From positions 10,579,198-10,643,197 of the forward strand of contig OW203731.1 of the NCBI GenBank assembly GCA_934045075.1: DNA of 64,000 bases, in the 5' to 3' direction. Source of the DNA: Yponomeuta sedellus (Eukaryota; Arthropoda; Insecta; Lepidoptera; Yponomeutidae). The notes beneath the pieces are model-generated. The model saw only the letters and a list, made by a program, of their open reading frames with translations, did no database searches and had not been told where the DNA came from. Position numbers and translations under genes: made by a program. Shown one piece after another: positions 31,617 to 43,000 of the stretch (its first letter is position 1; every line of letters starts with the position of its first letter).

Positions 31617-33239
31617 TGAACTAAAACTTTCGTAAGCACAACACATTGTAGACTTTTAGTCCGGATTTACTTACGGGTGTTGTTATATCGGAAAAGTCCG
31701 ACCAGGTTTCGCTCCGATTCGCAGAGCTTAATCATGGTGAGCAGAGACGGAGCTCGCGTCGTCGGTTGCTTGTCTCACACTACGGGCAAGCGCGCGGCGC
31801 GCCCGCGCCGAGATAGGTGGGGCGGGTGCCGACACTGGCTGCGGGGGAATAATAGAACTCTGTCTACGCAGTGGCTATTTTCTCTGGAGAGGAGATTTTT
31901 TCATACAGACCGATGGAGTAGCGATGGGATCTCCCATAGCACCGGTTGTAGCCAATATATTCATGGAGTGGTTCGAGAAGGCAGCCCTAAGTAGTGCATC
32001 AAGGGGACCGAAGTACTGGTGGCGTTATGTGGACGACGTATTTGCTGTAATCGACAGGGATGTGCTAACTCCGTTCACAGAGCACATCAATGATATACAT
32101 GCAAAGATAACGTTTACTCTGGAGGAAGAAAAAGATGGAAAACTGCCGTTTCTAGACGTGTTAGTGCAGCGCGAACCGGGAGGCCAATTAACGCACACGG
32201 TGTATCGCAAGCCGACACACACGGACTGCTATCTAAACGCAGACTCACACCATCATCCGACACACCTTTTCTCCGTCCCCCGTGCCCTGATCAATCGAGC
32301 TCTCCGGCTGTGTGACCCACAATACGTGGAGGATGAGCTACGCCATGTTAGAGGAGCACTGGAGGACAATGGCTACAAATGGAGACAGAGTATGCGCGTA
32401 GCCACTTCGACGCCAGCGCAGCGTAGAGTCGCTACGGCGGAGCGAGTACCAAGTTTCTTGCCCTTTGTGAAAGGAATTACGGATAAGGTCGGTTTGTTGT
32501 TACGCAGGCAATACAACATCAAGACGATCTATCGCCCCCCAGCAAGAATCAGACAGTTACTGCGCTCGCCGAAGGATAGCGACCCACTGAATGTCCCCGG
32601 AGTGTATATGATACCGTGTGACTGTGGCAAATGCTACATAGGTGAGACACAGCGAAATATCTCGGTCAGAATTTCGGAGCACATACGCTGTATGAAAAAC
32701 CGAAAAATCGATGGCTCGGCGGTAGCAGAACACGCGTTAACCCAGGACACAAGTCACTTCATCCGCTTCGATAAGGCACAAGTATTGTCCAAAGACAAGT
32801 TTTATGTGCCACGAAAAATGCGCGAGGCTATTGAAATAAGTCGCCACCCGAATTTCAATAGAGACAGTGGATGGGCTCTTCCGCCGGCCTGGAAACCGGT
32901 TCTACGAAAGTGCAGTGATAGTGAATATCGAAATCGACACTGCAAGAACGAAGATGTCGTGAGCTGTGTCTGTGCCATCATGCCTAGTGGCATTGACGAC
33001 GGGAAAGCAGTAGGCGCTGCGGCGCAAGCCAGCGGGAATCCCCCGCAGCCAGTGTCGGCACCCGCCCCACCTATCTCGGCGCGGGCGCGCCGCGCGCTTG
33101 CCCGTAGTGTGAGACAAGCAACCGACGACGCGAGCTCCGTCTCTGCTCACCATGATTAAGCTCTGCGAATCGGAGCGAAACCTGGTCGGACTTTTCCGAT
33201 ATTACAACACCCGTAAGTAAATCCGGACTAAAAGTCTAC
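31617..33239 (+). mobile_element. Penelope-like retroelement, 5'-truncated, with inverted repeats
   Basis: The 17-base target duplication AATGTATTCATTGTTTT is at 31600-31616 and 33240-33256. Inside, 31645-31847 is the reverse complement of 33039-33243, so the 3' end of the coding region is repeated upside down at the left. Penelope-like elements are known for LTR-like copies in direct or inverted orientation and variable target duplications. The coding part begins in the middle of the RT. Confidence 0.88.
31924..33159 (+). CDS. Penelope-like RT + GIY-YIG endonuclease, N-terminally truncated
   Basis: Reading begins before the ATG with YFLWRGDFFIQTDGVAMGSP, so the annotated start is just the first in-frame Met of a truncated protein. 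Next come YVDDVFAVI (RT active site, ~32025) and FLDVLV. The C-terminal GIY-YIG nuclease has GVYMIPCDCGKCYIGETQ (~32600) with Arg and His further on (RISEH). The tail is Pro/Ala/Arg-rich and is copied in the left inverted repeat. The fingers and most of the palm are missing, so it cannot reverse transcribe. The frame is otherwise clean, implying a fairly young insertion. RT and GIY-YIG together are diagnostic of Penelope-like elements. Confidence 0.88.
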   Translation: MGSPIAPVVANIFMEWFEKAALSSASRGPKYWWRYVDDVFAVIDRDVLTPFTEHINDIHAKITFTLEEEKDGKLPFLDVLVQREPGGQLTHTVYRKPTHTDCYLNADSHHHPTHLFSVPRALINRALRLCDPQYVEDELRHVRGALEDNGYKWRQSMRVATSTPAQRRVATAERVPSFLPFVKGITDKVGLLLRRQYNIKTIYRPPARIRQLLRSPKDSDPLNVPGVYMIPCDCGKCYIGETQRNISVRISEHIRCMKNRKIDGSAVAEHALTQDTSHFIRFDKAQVLSKDKFYVPRKMREAIEISRHPNFNRDSGWALPPAWKPVLRKCSDSEYRNRHCKNEDVVSCVCAIMPSGIDDGKAVGAAAQASGNPPQPVSAPAPPISARARRALARSVRQATDDASSVSAHHD

Positions 33240-33439
33240 AATGTATTCATTGTTTTGTATGATATCTAGTTGAATACTTTAATAAGGCAATTGAATAATT
33301 CGGTAACTCGAAAAATATACCTTCAATGGCCATAATTTTATTTTCTAGTGCTGTGTCAGATCATATTTGTCAGAAGTACGTTAAACTCGTCATAATTTGA
33401 TGGATAGTGATATCAGGTGAAAGCTTTCTCGTAATTTTA

Positions 33440-33660
33440 CAGACTATTAGCTTTTAGAATATACCTCGGCCTCTAGAGTAGGCTTCGGTTTTCGCCGACA
33501 GCACACGAGTGTAATACTACTTCCAGCTCTGTATAAAACTTTTCTTCACTATTTTGAAAAGTAGAAAATTAAGTGTTATCTTAGTTTCGATATTTCTATT
33601 ACACGAATATATCCGATTCTATCCGATAGTAGCCGAGGTATAGTCTAAAAGCTAACAGAC
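33440..33660. repeat. ~220-bp MITE with ~30-base terminal inverted repeats
   Basis: 33440-33470 (AGCTTTTAGAATATACCTCGG) pairs with 33628-33660 (its complement with a few changes). It has no coding capacity. It lies left of the last PKA-RI exon. Confidence 0.65.
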
Positions 33661-34009
33661 TGTACTTATTTAAGCATAGTTATAGATACATTAACAACTA
33701 TCCACTTTTATGTAAGCTGCAAGTTTCCTAAAAAGAAATAAATAATGACTCACTCACAAATTCAAAATTTCTAAATTAGTTTCGCCAACCTCTGGGATTT
33801 TAATATTTATTTATTGCACACGAAACATTGACCAGAAATAGCATGTGGGTTTGGTGGGTACATGATACTGCATACTCTATTTGCCTCTGGCAATAGCTAG
33901 AGCATAAGCTACACGTTCATAAGACAATACATGTAAAAATAAATAAGAAAAAGTTGAGCTATTCACGTCACTGGAAACGGCGCATCAACGACTTCTTTGG
34001 CACAGGGCC

Positions 34010-34094
34010 CTAGACAGAGAGGGAAACAAAACTGTTGTACTGTGCGATATTACGTTTCAAGATATCTGCACACAGCCCCAGCACTCTCTCGAAT
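34010..34094 (-). CDS. Pka-R1: PKA-RI coding exon 7: C-terminus
   Basis: [20 protein letters not shown], then SFVSLSV and TAG. The acceptor TTTTCAG precedes it and phase 2 joins exon 6 exactly (GCC AG|A TTC). Too short to stand out as an open frame. Confidence 0.95.
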
Positions 34095-37000
34095 CTGAAA
34101 ATAACAAAAATAACAATTTCTAAACTAGTTCCATTGTTCATCGATTCATTTATTTGGATAGTGTAGAAGCTTTGGCTGATCTGAAGTTGTATTTCGCTTT
34201 CCGTCTCCTAAAAATCGACACAATTACCAGTTTAACTGATACTTGATTTCCGCACACAAAGTGGTGATTGTAATTGTAAATCCACAGTCTTTGACATGTT
34301 TTTATTCTATAGCTGCTTAAAGTGCCCTTCCCACGTGCTAGTTATTCAGCCGTCAATGTAGTAAAACGTCTGACAGAAACAGCTATTATTACATATTTTA
34401 AATCATTTTCGGTCGTTCAAGTCCGAAAAAGCACCTTGTAACTAAATCATGGGCACCCTGCGAGTTGAATAAATACAACGGATGAATGCATTTACAATTT
34501 GTCTTCGGCATTTCGTAAGCGAGCGAGCGTTTGTAAATTGTCTTTAACATAAATACGAGTACAATGTCAATCAGATCGACTACATTTACACCAAATCATC
34601 ATAATGAACTTATAGTTTTATGAAAAATGCTTAGTCGCTATTACGACGGACATGCTGTCTAGCTCGCATTTTTAGTGATTGTAATAAAATTAATATAATC
34701 AATTTTTTTTTATTTACGGAATCGTTACAGTAAAGAAAAGTTGTTTCCAAAATTATAAAATTTATGTGCGGTACAAGATTTTTTCACTTGGTTAAGCAAC
34801 AACAGGCGCGGTCAGGTACGGGATGGGTGAGAGTCCCGTGACTACCGCTAGTGGCATTTTTCCGAGCGCTTCCGTGCTTCGCAAGGCACGTAAAGCCGTT
34901 GGTGCCGGCTGTCATATAATGGCAGTCGTTAAGCCATGTCAGAGGCCTTATGGGCGGCTTGATAACTTCTGACAGTAAGGCCCGCCACTGTCTTACAATC
35001 CTCCACCAACCCGGACTTGGCCCCCGTGGTGGAGTATGGCCTAACCTTCCTGCGATGCAGGAAGAGACCCGTGCCCAAGCAGTGGGGACATACAAGGGTT
35101 GATAACGAACGAACGAACAAGATTTTTTTGTCTTGAATGCACTTTATTTATTTTATTATCTATCAAAGCTTCAGACCACGAAGCGAAACGAAGATTATTT
35201 ATCAAGAGTCAAATAATCTTTATCTTACAATAATTCAGAATGTTATAATGTGCGAGGGTCTGTCTGTCTAGCTCGCATTTTTAGTGATTGTAATAAAATT
35301 AATATAATAAATTTTTTTTTATTTACGGAATCGTTACAGTAAAGAAAAGTTGTTTCCAAAATTATAAAATTTATGTGCGGTACAAGTTTTTTTCACTTGG
35401 TTAAGCAACAACAGGCGCGGTCAGGTACGGGATGGGTGAGAGTCCCGTGACTACCGCTAGTGGCATTTTTCCGAGCGCTTCCGTGCTTCGCAAGGCACGT
35501 AAAGCCGTTGGTGCCGGCTGTCATATAATGGCAGTCGTTAAGCCATGTCAGAGGCCTTATGGGCGGCTTGATAACTTCTGACAGTAAGGCCCGCCACTGT
35601 CTTACAATCCTCCACCAACCCGGACTTGGCCCCCGTGGTGGAGTATGGCCTAACCTTCCTGCGATGCAGGAAGAGACCCGTGCCCAAGCAGTGGGGACAT
35701 ACAAGGGTTGATAACGAACGAACGAACAAGATTTTTTTGTCTTGAATGCACTTTATTTATTTTATTATCTATCAAAGCTTCAGACCACGAAGCGAAACGA
35801 AGATTATTTATCAAGAGTCAAATAATCTTTATCTTACAATAATTCAGAATGTTATAATGTGCGAGGGAGATGGCATGCACTAATTTATGGATGTAACATT
35901 AGCGCCACCTATACAAAACCAACATGTATTTTTAACCGACTTCAATAAAGAAGGAGGTCCGTCCGTCCGCTCAATCCGACGCGTATATAACTCTTTTTAA
36001 GTTTTCGCATAACTTCGACAAATCTTAACCGATTTCAATCATACACTAACTCCCGAACCCAATAACCAATCCTGATACATTTTTAGCCATCCCAGATTGA
36101 GAATTCAATCCATTTTCGTAGTTGCGTGTCCCATTAATCTATCGAAGGATAGAAATCTCCATCTGTGAAAACAATCCATCGACATTACATGACAGATTCT
36201 GTGTATCAATAACCTATCCGTTTACAAACAAAGCTAGACCTTCATTGTTTTCACCGATATCCCGCCGCATGATGTGTTAACATGTCAGTAACTTCCTTCC
36301 CGTTCAGACAAACAATTTACGCTTTTCAAATAGTCAGAATAAACATTTGTGCCGTGACTAAATGCCAGTTTTTTAATAAAAAGGTAGTTAATCATTTTTA
36401 TATTTAAAAAAATATAAAATATTCATCTTCATTGAAATAACACCTTACTACTGATATTAATTTTTCGTAGAAAGGAACCTACGGGAGGAAAAAGATTGCA
36501 GTGCAATCTATGCCCGAAAAAAGATTGCGTCTGCCTTTTTTGTTATTGGGATGCAGATTGGAGATCGATCTTCGGATAGCAAACAATCTGAGATTGATTT
36601 CAATCTTGGATTGGGGATACGTTACTAGGTTCGAGCGTAAGTCCAAATGGTCCCATTGTCGCGCAGGAGCAGCGGAGACGAGCGATTGACCAATGCTGGT
36701 TCAGTTCTTCACAGTACACATCTCTAGTAAGGCTCATCCCGTTTGGTAAGAAGCTGTGATGAATCACACCGGTGCTAGACCACCAAACAGTGACCATCAC
36801 TTTTATAGGGGTAAGTTTTCGTTTAGGGCATTGTTTAGGTACTGAACCAGGATTAAACCAACTTGCTGAGTGCTTGCGGTTAACAAACAATTTTTTTCGC
36901 AAGTAACAATGCGGTTCAAAGTTTGTTCATTTGTGTGTCTGTTGAGCAATGCAAGGCATGTCTGGACGATCATTGAGTTTGTAGGGCACCTATTTGTAAA

Positions 37001-40000
37001 CCTTTTTTACCTTGCCAATTTGACGCAAATGGACCAATATTGTTTTGACGCTAACGTCGAAAGCTGCTGCTAATTCAGCCGTAGATTGTGTATCATCGGC
37101 TTCCACAATCGCCTTTAATTCGTCATTGTCGACCAAAGTCTTCGGACGACCGCGAGGTTCACTTTTCAGGTCGAAATTTCCAGAACGGAAGCGAGCAAAC
37201 CAATAACAGGCGGTGGGTTGGTTTGTAGTGTTAGATTCGTAAACGTCGTTGATGTTGCGTACCGCTTGTACCGCGTTGCTGCCACGACGATACTCATATT
37301 CCATAATTACTCGAATTTTTAACGTATCCGTGATGACGAAAAAGATTGAAATGCGATGAAAACGTAACACTAATCAATAAACAAATGACTACTTTTGGAA
37401 AAAGAATTCAATGTTTTTAAAATAAAATTGTTTTGAAATTAAAATTCTTAGCCAAACAAAAATTATTTTGATTTGAAATGACCAGTACTGCAGAACGGCA
37501 ATTTCATAGGTAAATACCTATTATTATTTGTGAAAATCTGACACTGGCTAAGGAGTAATGAGAGTTTATTGAACCTGACAAACTTACATACATACGAGTC
37601 AAACACATTACCCTCCTTTTGGGCTTCCCCGCAGTCGGGTAAGAACGATCTGTAAAAAAAGACATTTCTCCGATTTTTTCCATGGGTGGCTGGCGCTAGT
37701 GACTGCATGGAATACCTTAAGTGTAACATATAAACGGGAGTCACCTGGCCCGGTCCAGCTTGACGCATTTGAGGGGACCGGCGGCGCGCACGGTGGCGGC
37801 GCGCGGCCGATCCAGCAGTAGCGCGATTTCGCCGAAGTAGTCGGAGGGCCCCAGCCGGCCCACCTCCACCGCTTCGCCGCTGCCTCCGCCCGAGCCGCCG
37901 CCCCGCTGTTGCAGGACCACGGCTGTACCTGTGCCAACATCACTTCTACATTATCTCCACATTAGAAATAATTGTTGTACACCCGAAATGGGAGGTCTGT
38001 CATATTTTCAGACCATCTTAACGGGACATCTGGTGATCTGGGCCGAGTTTCATAACATTCCTAGTTTATTGACTATTCGAGGTACATTGCGTAGTAGCAG
38101 TCTACTTATTAATCTGTGGGTTAATCGACTTTAAATAAAGAAAATTTTTATCTTATCTTCGCAGTGTAGAATTATGATACTGAACCATGAATTGTATTTC
38201 TATGAAACAGGTCATAGACTCACATGGTAATTCAACGCTTGTCAACGGTTTACTGTATTTCAGCATCAGCACCTGCATCTCATCTCCTTTCATCAGCACC
38301 TGACTGTGCTTGACGATGAATGGGCAGTTGCCGCGGTTATTATTATAGGCATGACGCAAGATTTTTAAATCCTTTTCCATAATATGGGGACACGTTTATT
38401 ATTTACAAAAAAAGACCTAGATTTCAGTAATAAACTAAAGTTTAACGAAGGCTAAAGCCATTTTTCTAAAATTATTTTAAATCTGACGTCACGCCCAGGT
38501 AAACAACATCGTAATCACTAGTAGTCACTACAAAACACGGGTGAAGTTTATCAATGTTAACGTAATCGCGACGTCACGTGGTGTGATGAGTGTTTTAGTC
38601 AAAATAGCTGAAGGCAGTATTATAATTATAATTTTTTATTTTATTGAAAATATTGGTACTCTTCTTTTTTTTATAAAACTAATTCAGAGTTCTAAATCCT
38701 TTTTATGGTCAACCTTTCCCCTAATATAGTTAAATCTTTGATTATTTGATACTATCGTCACGCCTATTACAATAAGTCGAAAAAGATGAAGTGTGGGAAA
38801 CTTTTGTGTCAGTTGTTTAAAATTGATGTATCTTAAGCTAACAGTATCTTCAATAATATAACGGCTATAAGGTTTCAAATAGATGTACCTACGTGGGTCT
38901 TGATCTATGGATCATGTTTCAGCGAAAAGTCTTACCTACAGTATCTCAATTTACTGTAATTCTCCTAACGGGGGCAGTGTACGCAGTGAGTGTCTGAGAT
39001 GGGTACGTCCACTCGGATCACAGAAACGGATCACAGTCGCAACGGATCACATCAAACCAAGCAAAATATTCTACTCGGATCATGTGATCCGAATGGACTA
39101 CATTTTTGAATAGATTATTTCCATTCAGATTACTCTCAGATCTTGCGAGAGAAAGAATGGAGGCTTTGGAAAGGATGGATATTTTGTTATATCATTTATC
39201 TTACATATTGTTCTAATTTATTTTAACTGTAAAGTATAACAATATATGTAAACTCTTATAGTACATTAGTTTAGGCTATAACAAGATTTCTTGTAATAAT
39301 AAGATAAGAATATTTTTTATTGTACACTGGAAAAACAACAAATACAAAACAATTGCAAATATACATAGTACAATTGGCGGCCTTATTGCTAAAAGCAATT
39401 TCTTCCAGAAAACCTTACGATGGAAAGTTGCAATAATAAGAATCTTCTTGAAAAATGTCCAACAATATCTTCATAATGTGAAGTCAATTTTGTTTCTGAC
39501 TGTCGGTTAACATTCTCGGCACCCATCTTGCGGAGACTTTTCTCAATATTCAAAGATTGTTTCAATATGGATTGAATAGTTTCATATGAAATGCCCGTTT
39601 CTTGAATAGCCGCGTACTGACTCGCAAGAAACGCGACGATCCTCGCTCAGTCAGTACGCGGCTATTTAACTATCGGATGGTAACTCTTCTATCGCTCAAT
39701 ACAATTTTCGCAACATTTTCTTGGGTTACTGACGTCGATGGACGGCCGCAACGATGTTCGTCTTCCGTGCTCCTTCTCCCTACTCGAAATTTAGAAGCCC
39801 ACCTTGTGACAGTGGAATACGGCGGAGCAGACTATCCTAATGTTGCCTCCAAATCGCAATGAATCTCTTGCGTTGTTATTATTTTAAAACAGAGGTATTT
39901 AATAACGGCTTAAACTTCGTTTTTCTCCATTTTCGAGAACACATTCCGACACAAAAACAAATGACTACATTCCGAAAAAAACAAATAAGGAATCGAAGAT

Positions 40001-43000
40001 TTTTTTCTTTACTAAAATTACAAAATATGTATCAGAGCTATGCCTGCCGGTATTAAAAGTAAGATATTTTTCATTTCTTATACTCGGAAAGTAGTGTTGT
40101 TTTAATCTGATTATTGGGTCCCTCCCTAGTGAGGGAAAAACTCATACAAATTACTTCCCACTGAACTTTAAAAATAGAACTACTGTACTAAAACTCATCA
40201 CAGTTGTGAATGTGATGAGTTTTATATAAAAAAAAAGTAATTTAAAAATGCTGCAGCTATGCTAAGATTTCAATATTAAAAATGAGTTTTTATTTTCCTC
40301 ATATTCGAAATTAAAAGTAGAGTGTTTAACACGGGTAAAATAATCATTTCCTACTCGGAATATAGCCGTCTAAATACCTCGGGAATTGATTCTTTCCACC
40401 CACGGTTAACAATCTACTATTTCATTTCTTATACTCGGAAAGTAGTGTTGTTTTGACCTGATTATTGGGTGGAAAATGCTGCTTCCCTCCATAGGGACGG
40501 AAAAACTCATACAAATTACTTCCCACCTAAGGGCCGGAATGAACTTTAAAAATAGAACTGCTGTCAGTTGTGACAAGTTTTATGTATTAAATAGGTTTTT
40601 AAAAAAAATATATTAAAAAAAAATGCTGCGGCCATATGAGTTTCTAAACAGCCAGTGTGAACTAAGCGCAAACTTCTTTGAGCGGAATAAGTCGCAACAA
40701 TTACGCGGTGAGTTCCATATTTAAAATTTAAAAAGTCGACATAAATTGGCGGGTACTAATCTGTTATACTTACGACCGGTTTCTCGAACACTAACAAGCT
40801 GTTAATCTAATGTGTACAGCTGTCAAATGTTTTTTTGTATGCACTTTGGCCAACTGACAGCTGTTACAATAGATTAACTCCTTGTTAGTGTACCAGAAAC
40901 TGGGGGTTAGTATCTGTGACGGAATTCAAAAAAATAGGTAATAATCTTAATCTTTTATGCTAAGATTTGAATATTAAAAATGAGTTTTTATTTTCCTCAT
41001 ATTCGAAATAAAAAGTATCTAACACGGGTAAAAGAATCAATTCCTACTCGGACTATAGCCGCCCTCGCTGCGCTCGGGGGCGTCTCGTTTAACAACCTAC
41101 TATTCCCGCAGTAAAACTTAGCCAGCTTAGCACTTAGAGTATATACTACTACGTATAGAGAGGACATCGCGACTAACCTTATTCCGGCACGTTTTGAGGT
41201 TGAACTAACAGCATTCTATTTTAGGTACATTTAGTCCACGATGAGCGCTTGCCGCGTGAACACAATTTCGGACATTACGAAAAACACTTTCATGTGTGAT
41301 TGATTAGATGTGGCAGGAAGAACTCAAAAAAATAGAAAAAAACGAAGAAATCACTTTTAGTCCAAAAGTTCTGCAAAGCTCTTGACAAAACCATAGTTAC
41401 AAAATATTTGAATTTTTTTTGCCCTGTCACAGCGGCGGCTAAAATGACGGTAATTTCATAGATTAATAAAAATAGAAGTGACAAGATCATTTACCTCCAT
41501 CGCACCAGTGACGATATTAAAATATTGTTTACGTGTTCATAATTACATTTTTTTATGTATTTTCACTGATTTGTACATCAAATATATTCAGAACATCCGA
41601 AAATACCATACTAATCTTTACTTACATGAATTAATTGAAATGAAAATAAATAGCGAAAGGAAATAATTTTCCTGTGCTGAAAAGTCTCATGTCTCATTTC
41701 CTTTCGAAACCTTCACCGTATTGCGATTGTGTACTGATATTTTAATATGGCCCTCATTAAGGTGTTCGTCATCTTATGAAAATCTATTTTTTGTAGCTAT
41801 CACTTTATACGCTGTATATCAGATATATGAAAAAACATTGCTTTTCACTATCGGTGATATTATTTAGAGCTAGTCTATGCGTATAAAGAATTTAAGGGAG
41901 TGTAGCTTCTGTAAAACTGGTTGATCTATGAACTGCTATCAGGGTTACCAGTATAGTCAGTGATAAGAAAGGAGTTTGGACAACAGCATACAAAAATCGG
42001 TGAGAATAAAACAAACTGACGATTTCCGTCGAATCCAATTACTAATCTAAAAGACTAATTTGGCATGAAAATATTTATAAAGTGTACACATTTTTTAAAT
42101 CAACCAAAGTAATATAAAATGAGTTGAAGCGTTTTATCGGGGTGCGCTTAAATATCACTGTTGGCAACATTGGTTTATGTTTTTGCGACACAAATTTTGT
42201 TTGGGATGCCCTCTCTATACCTACGTAGTAGAAGGCTTAGCCTATGAGTTAATCCAGGGTGTCAGCTAACTCCATACCAATTAAAATCGCTCCAGCCATT
42301 CAGACGTAAAGAGGTAACAACATACACACTCAAAAACTTTCGCATTTATAATATTAGTGTAATATTGTGATGTAATAGAGTTCTCTATCTATCTATAACT
42401 ATACAAATATACATAATTTAAGAATCCACGAACTCCCGATTGAGAGGCCGGCGTTCTACCGTTCCGCTGCTACCGCTCTATCCTACTGTATGGTATACAC
42501 CTTCTCTCAGAGGGGCTTTATCAAAACGCCTACAACACTTTGGCAATTTTAAGTTTATTTCACACCTCAAGCTAGAAGGCTCCATGAAGTCAATCTGATT
42601 ATGTGTATGAACCTCACTGTTGGCTTAATTTTCAGTTTTCAATTTGTATGCCAAAATTAAAAATAGAGATTTTTATGAAAATTGTGACATGAGGCAAAGG
42701 GAAGGAAAGAGAGTAGGTATCTTAGCTACATAGTATCTTAACTTAGATGATTCACCCTTATCGAATCAATAGCATTATATTTTATCTTCAAGGTCAGGCA
42801 CACAGTCAGTCAGTCAGTCAGTCAGTCAGTCAGTCAGGTAAAAATAAATTGTGATAAGAAACAAAGTATCAAACCTTCAACTATGATGTAGAAGTCATTG
42901 CCAGGCTCTCCCTGCCGCACGATTGTCTCATTATCCGTAAAGGATACAGGTTCCAAAGCATCAGCTACTGTTAGTCTCTCCCATTTCTCTAAGCTCTCTG

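Larger units (their letters stand above)
37929..42874 (-). other. PKA-RI intron 5 (4.9 kb), repeat-rich, no other gene seen
   Basis: Contains small repeats annotated separately. It also has three CGGATCAC-type words at 39016-39048. Open frames here have no recognisable protein similarity. Confidence 0.6.

Noticed and set aside
34784..35729. Identical 103-codon and 63-codon minus-strand frames appearing twice
   Set aside because: They lie wholly in the duplicated SINE-like repeat; no codon-like conservation or known motif, and duplication of DNA explains their identity.
37608..37943. 111-codon minus-strand frame overlapping PKA-RI exon 6
   Set aside because: It is a wrong-frame reading of the GC-rich exon; the conserved cAMP-binding cassette is in another frame.
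42799..42836. Regular short repeats that might suggest a CRISPR array
   Set aside because: A simple 4-base microsatellite without spacers, in a eukaryotic intron.
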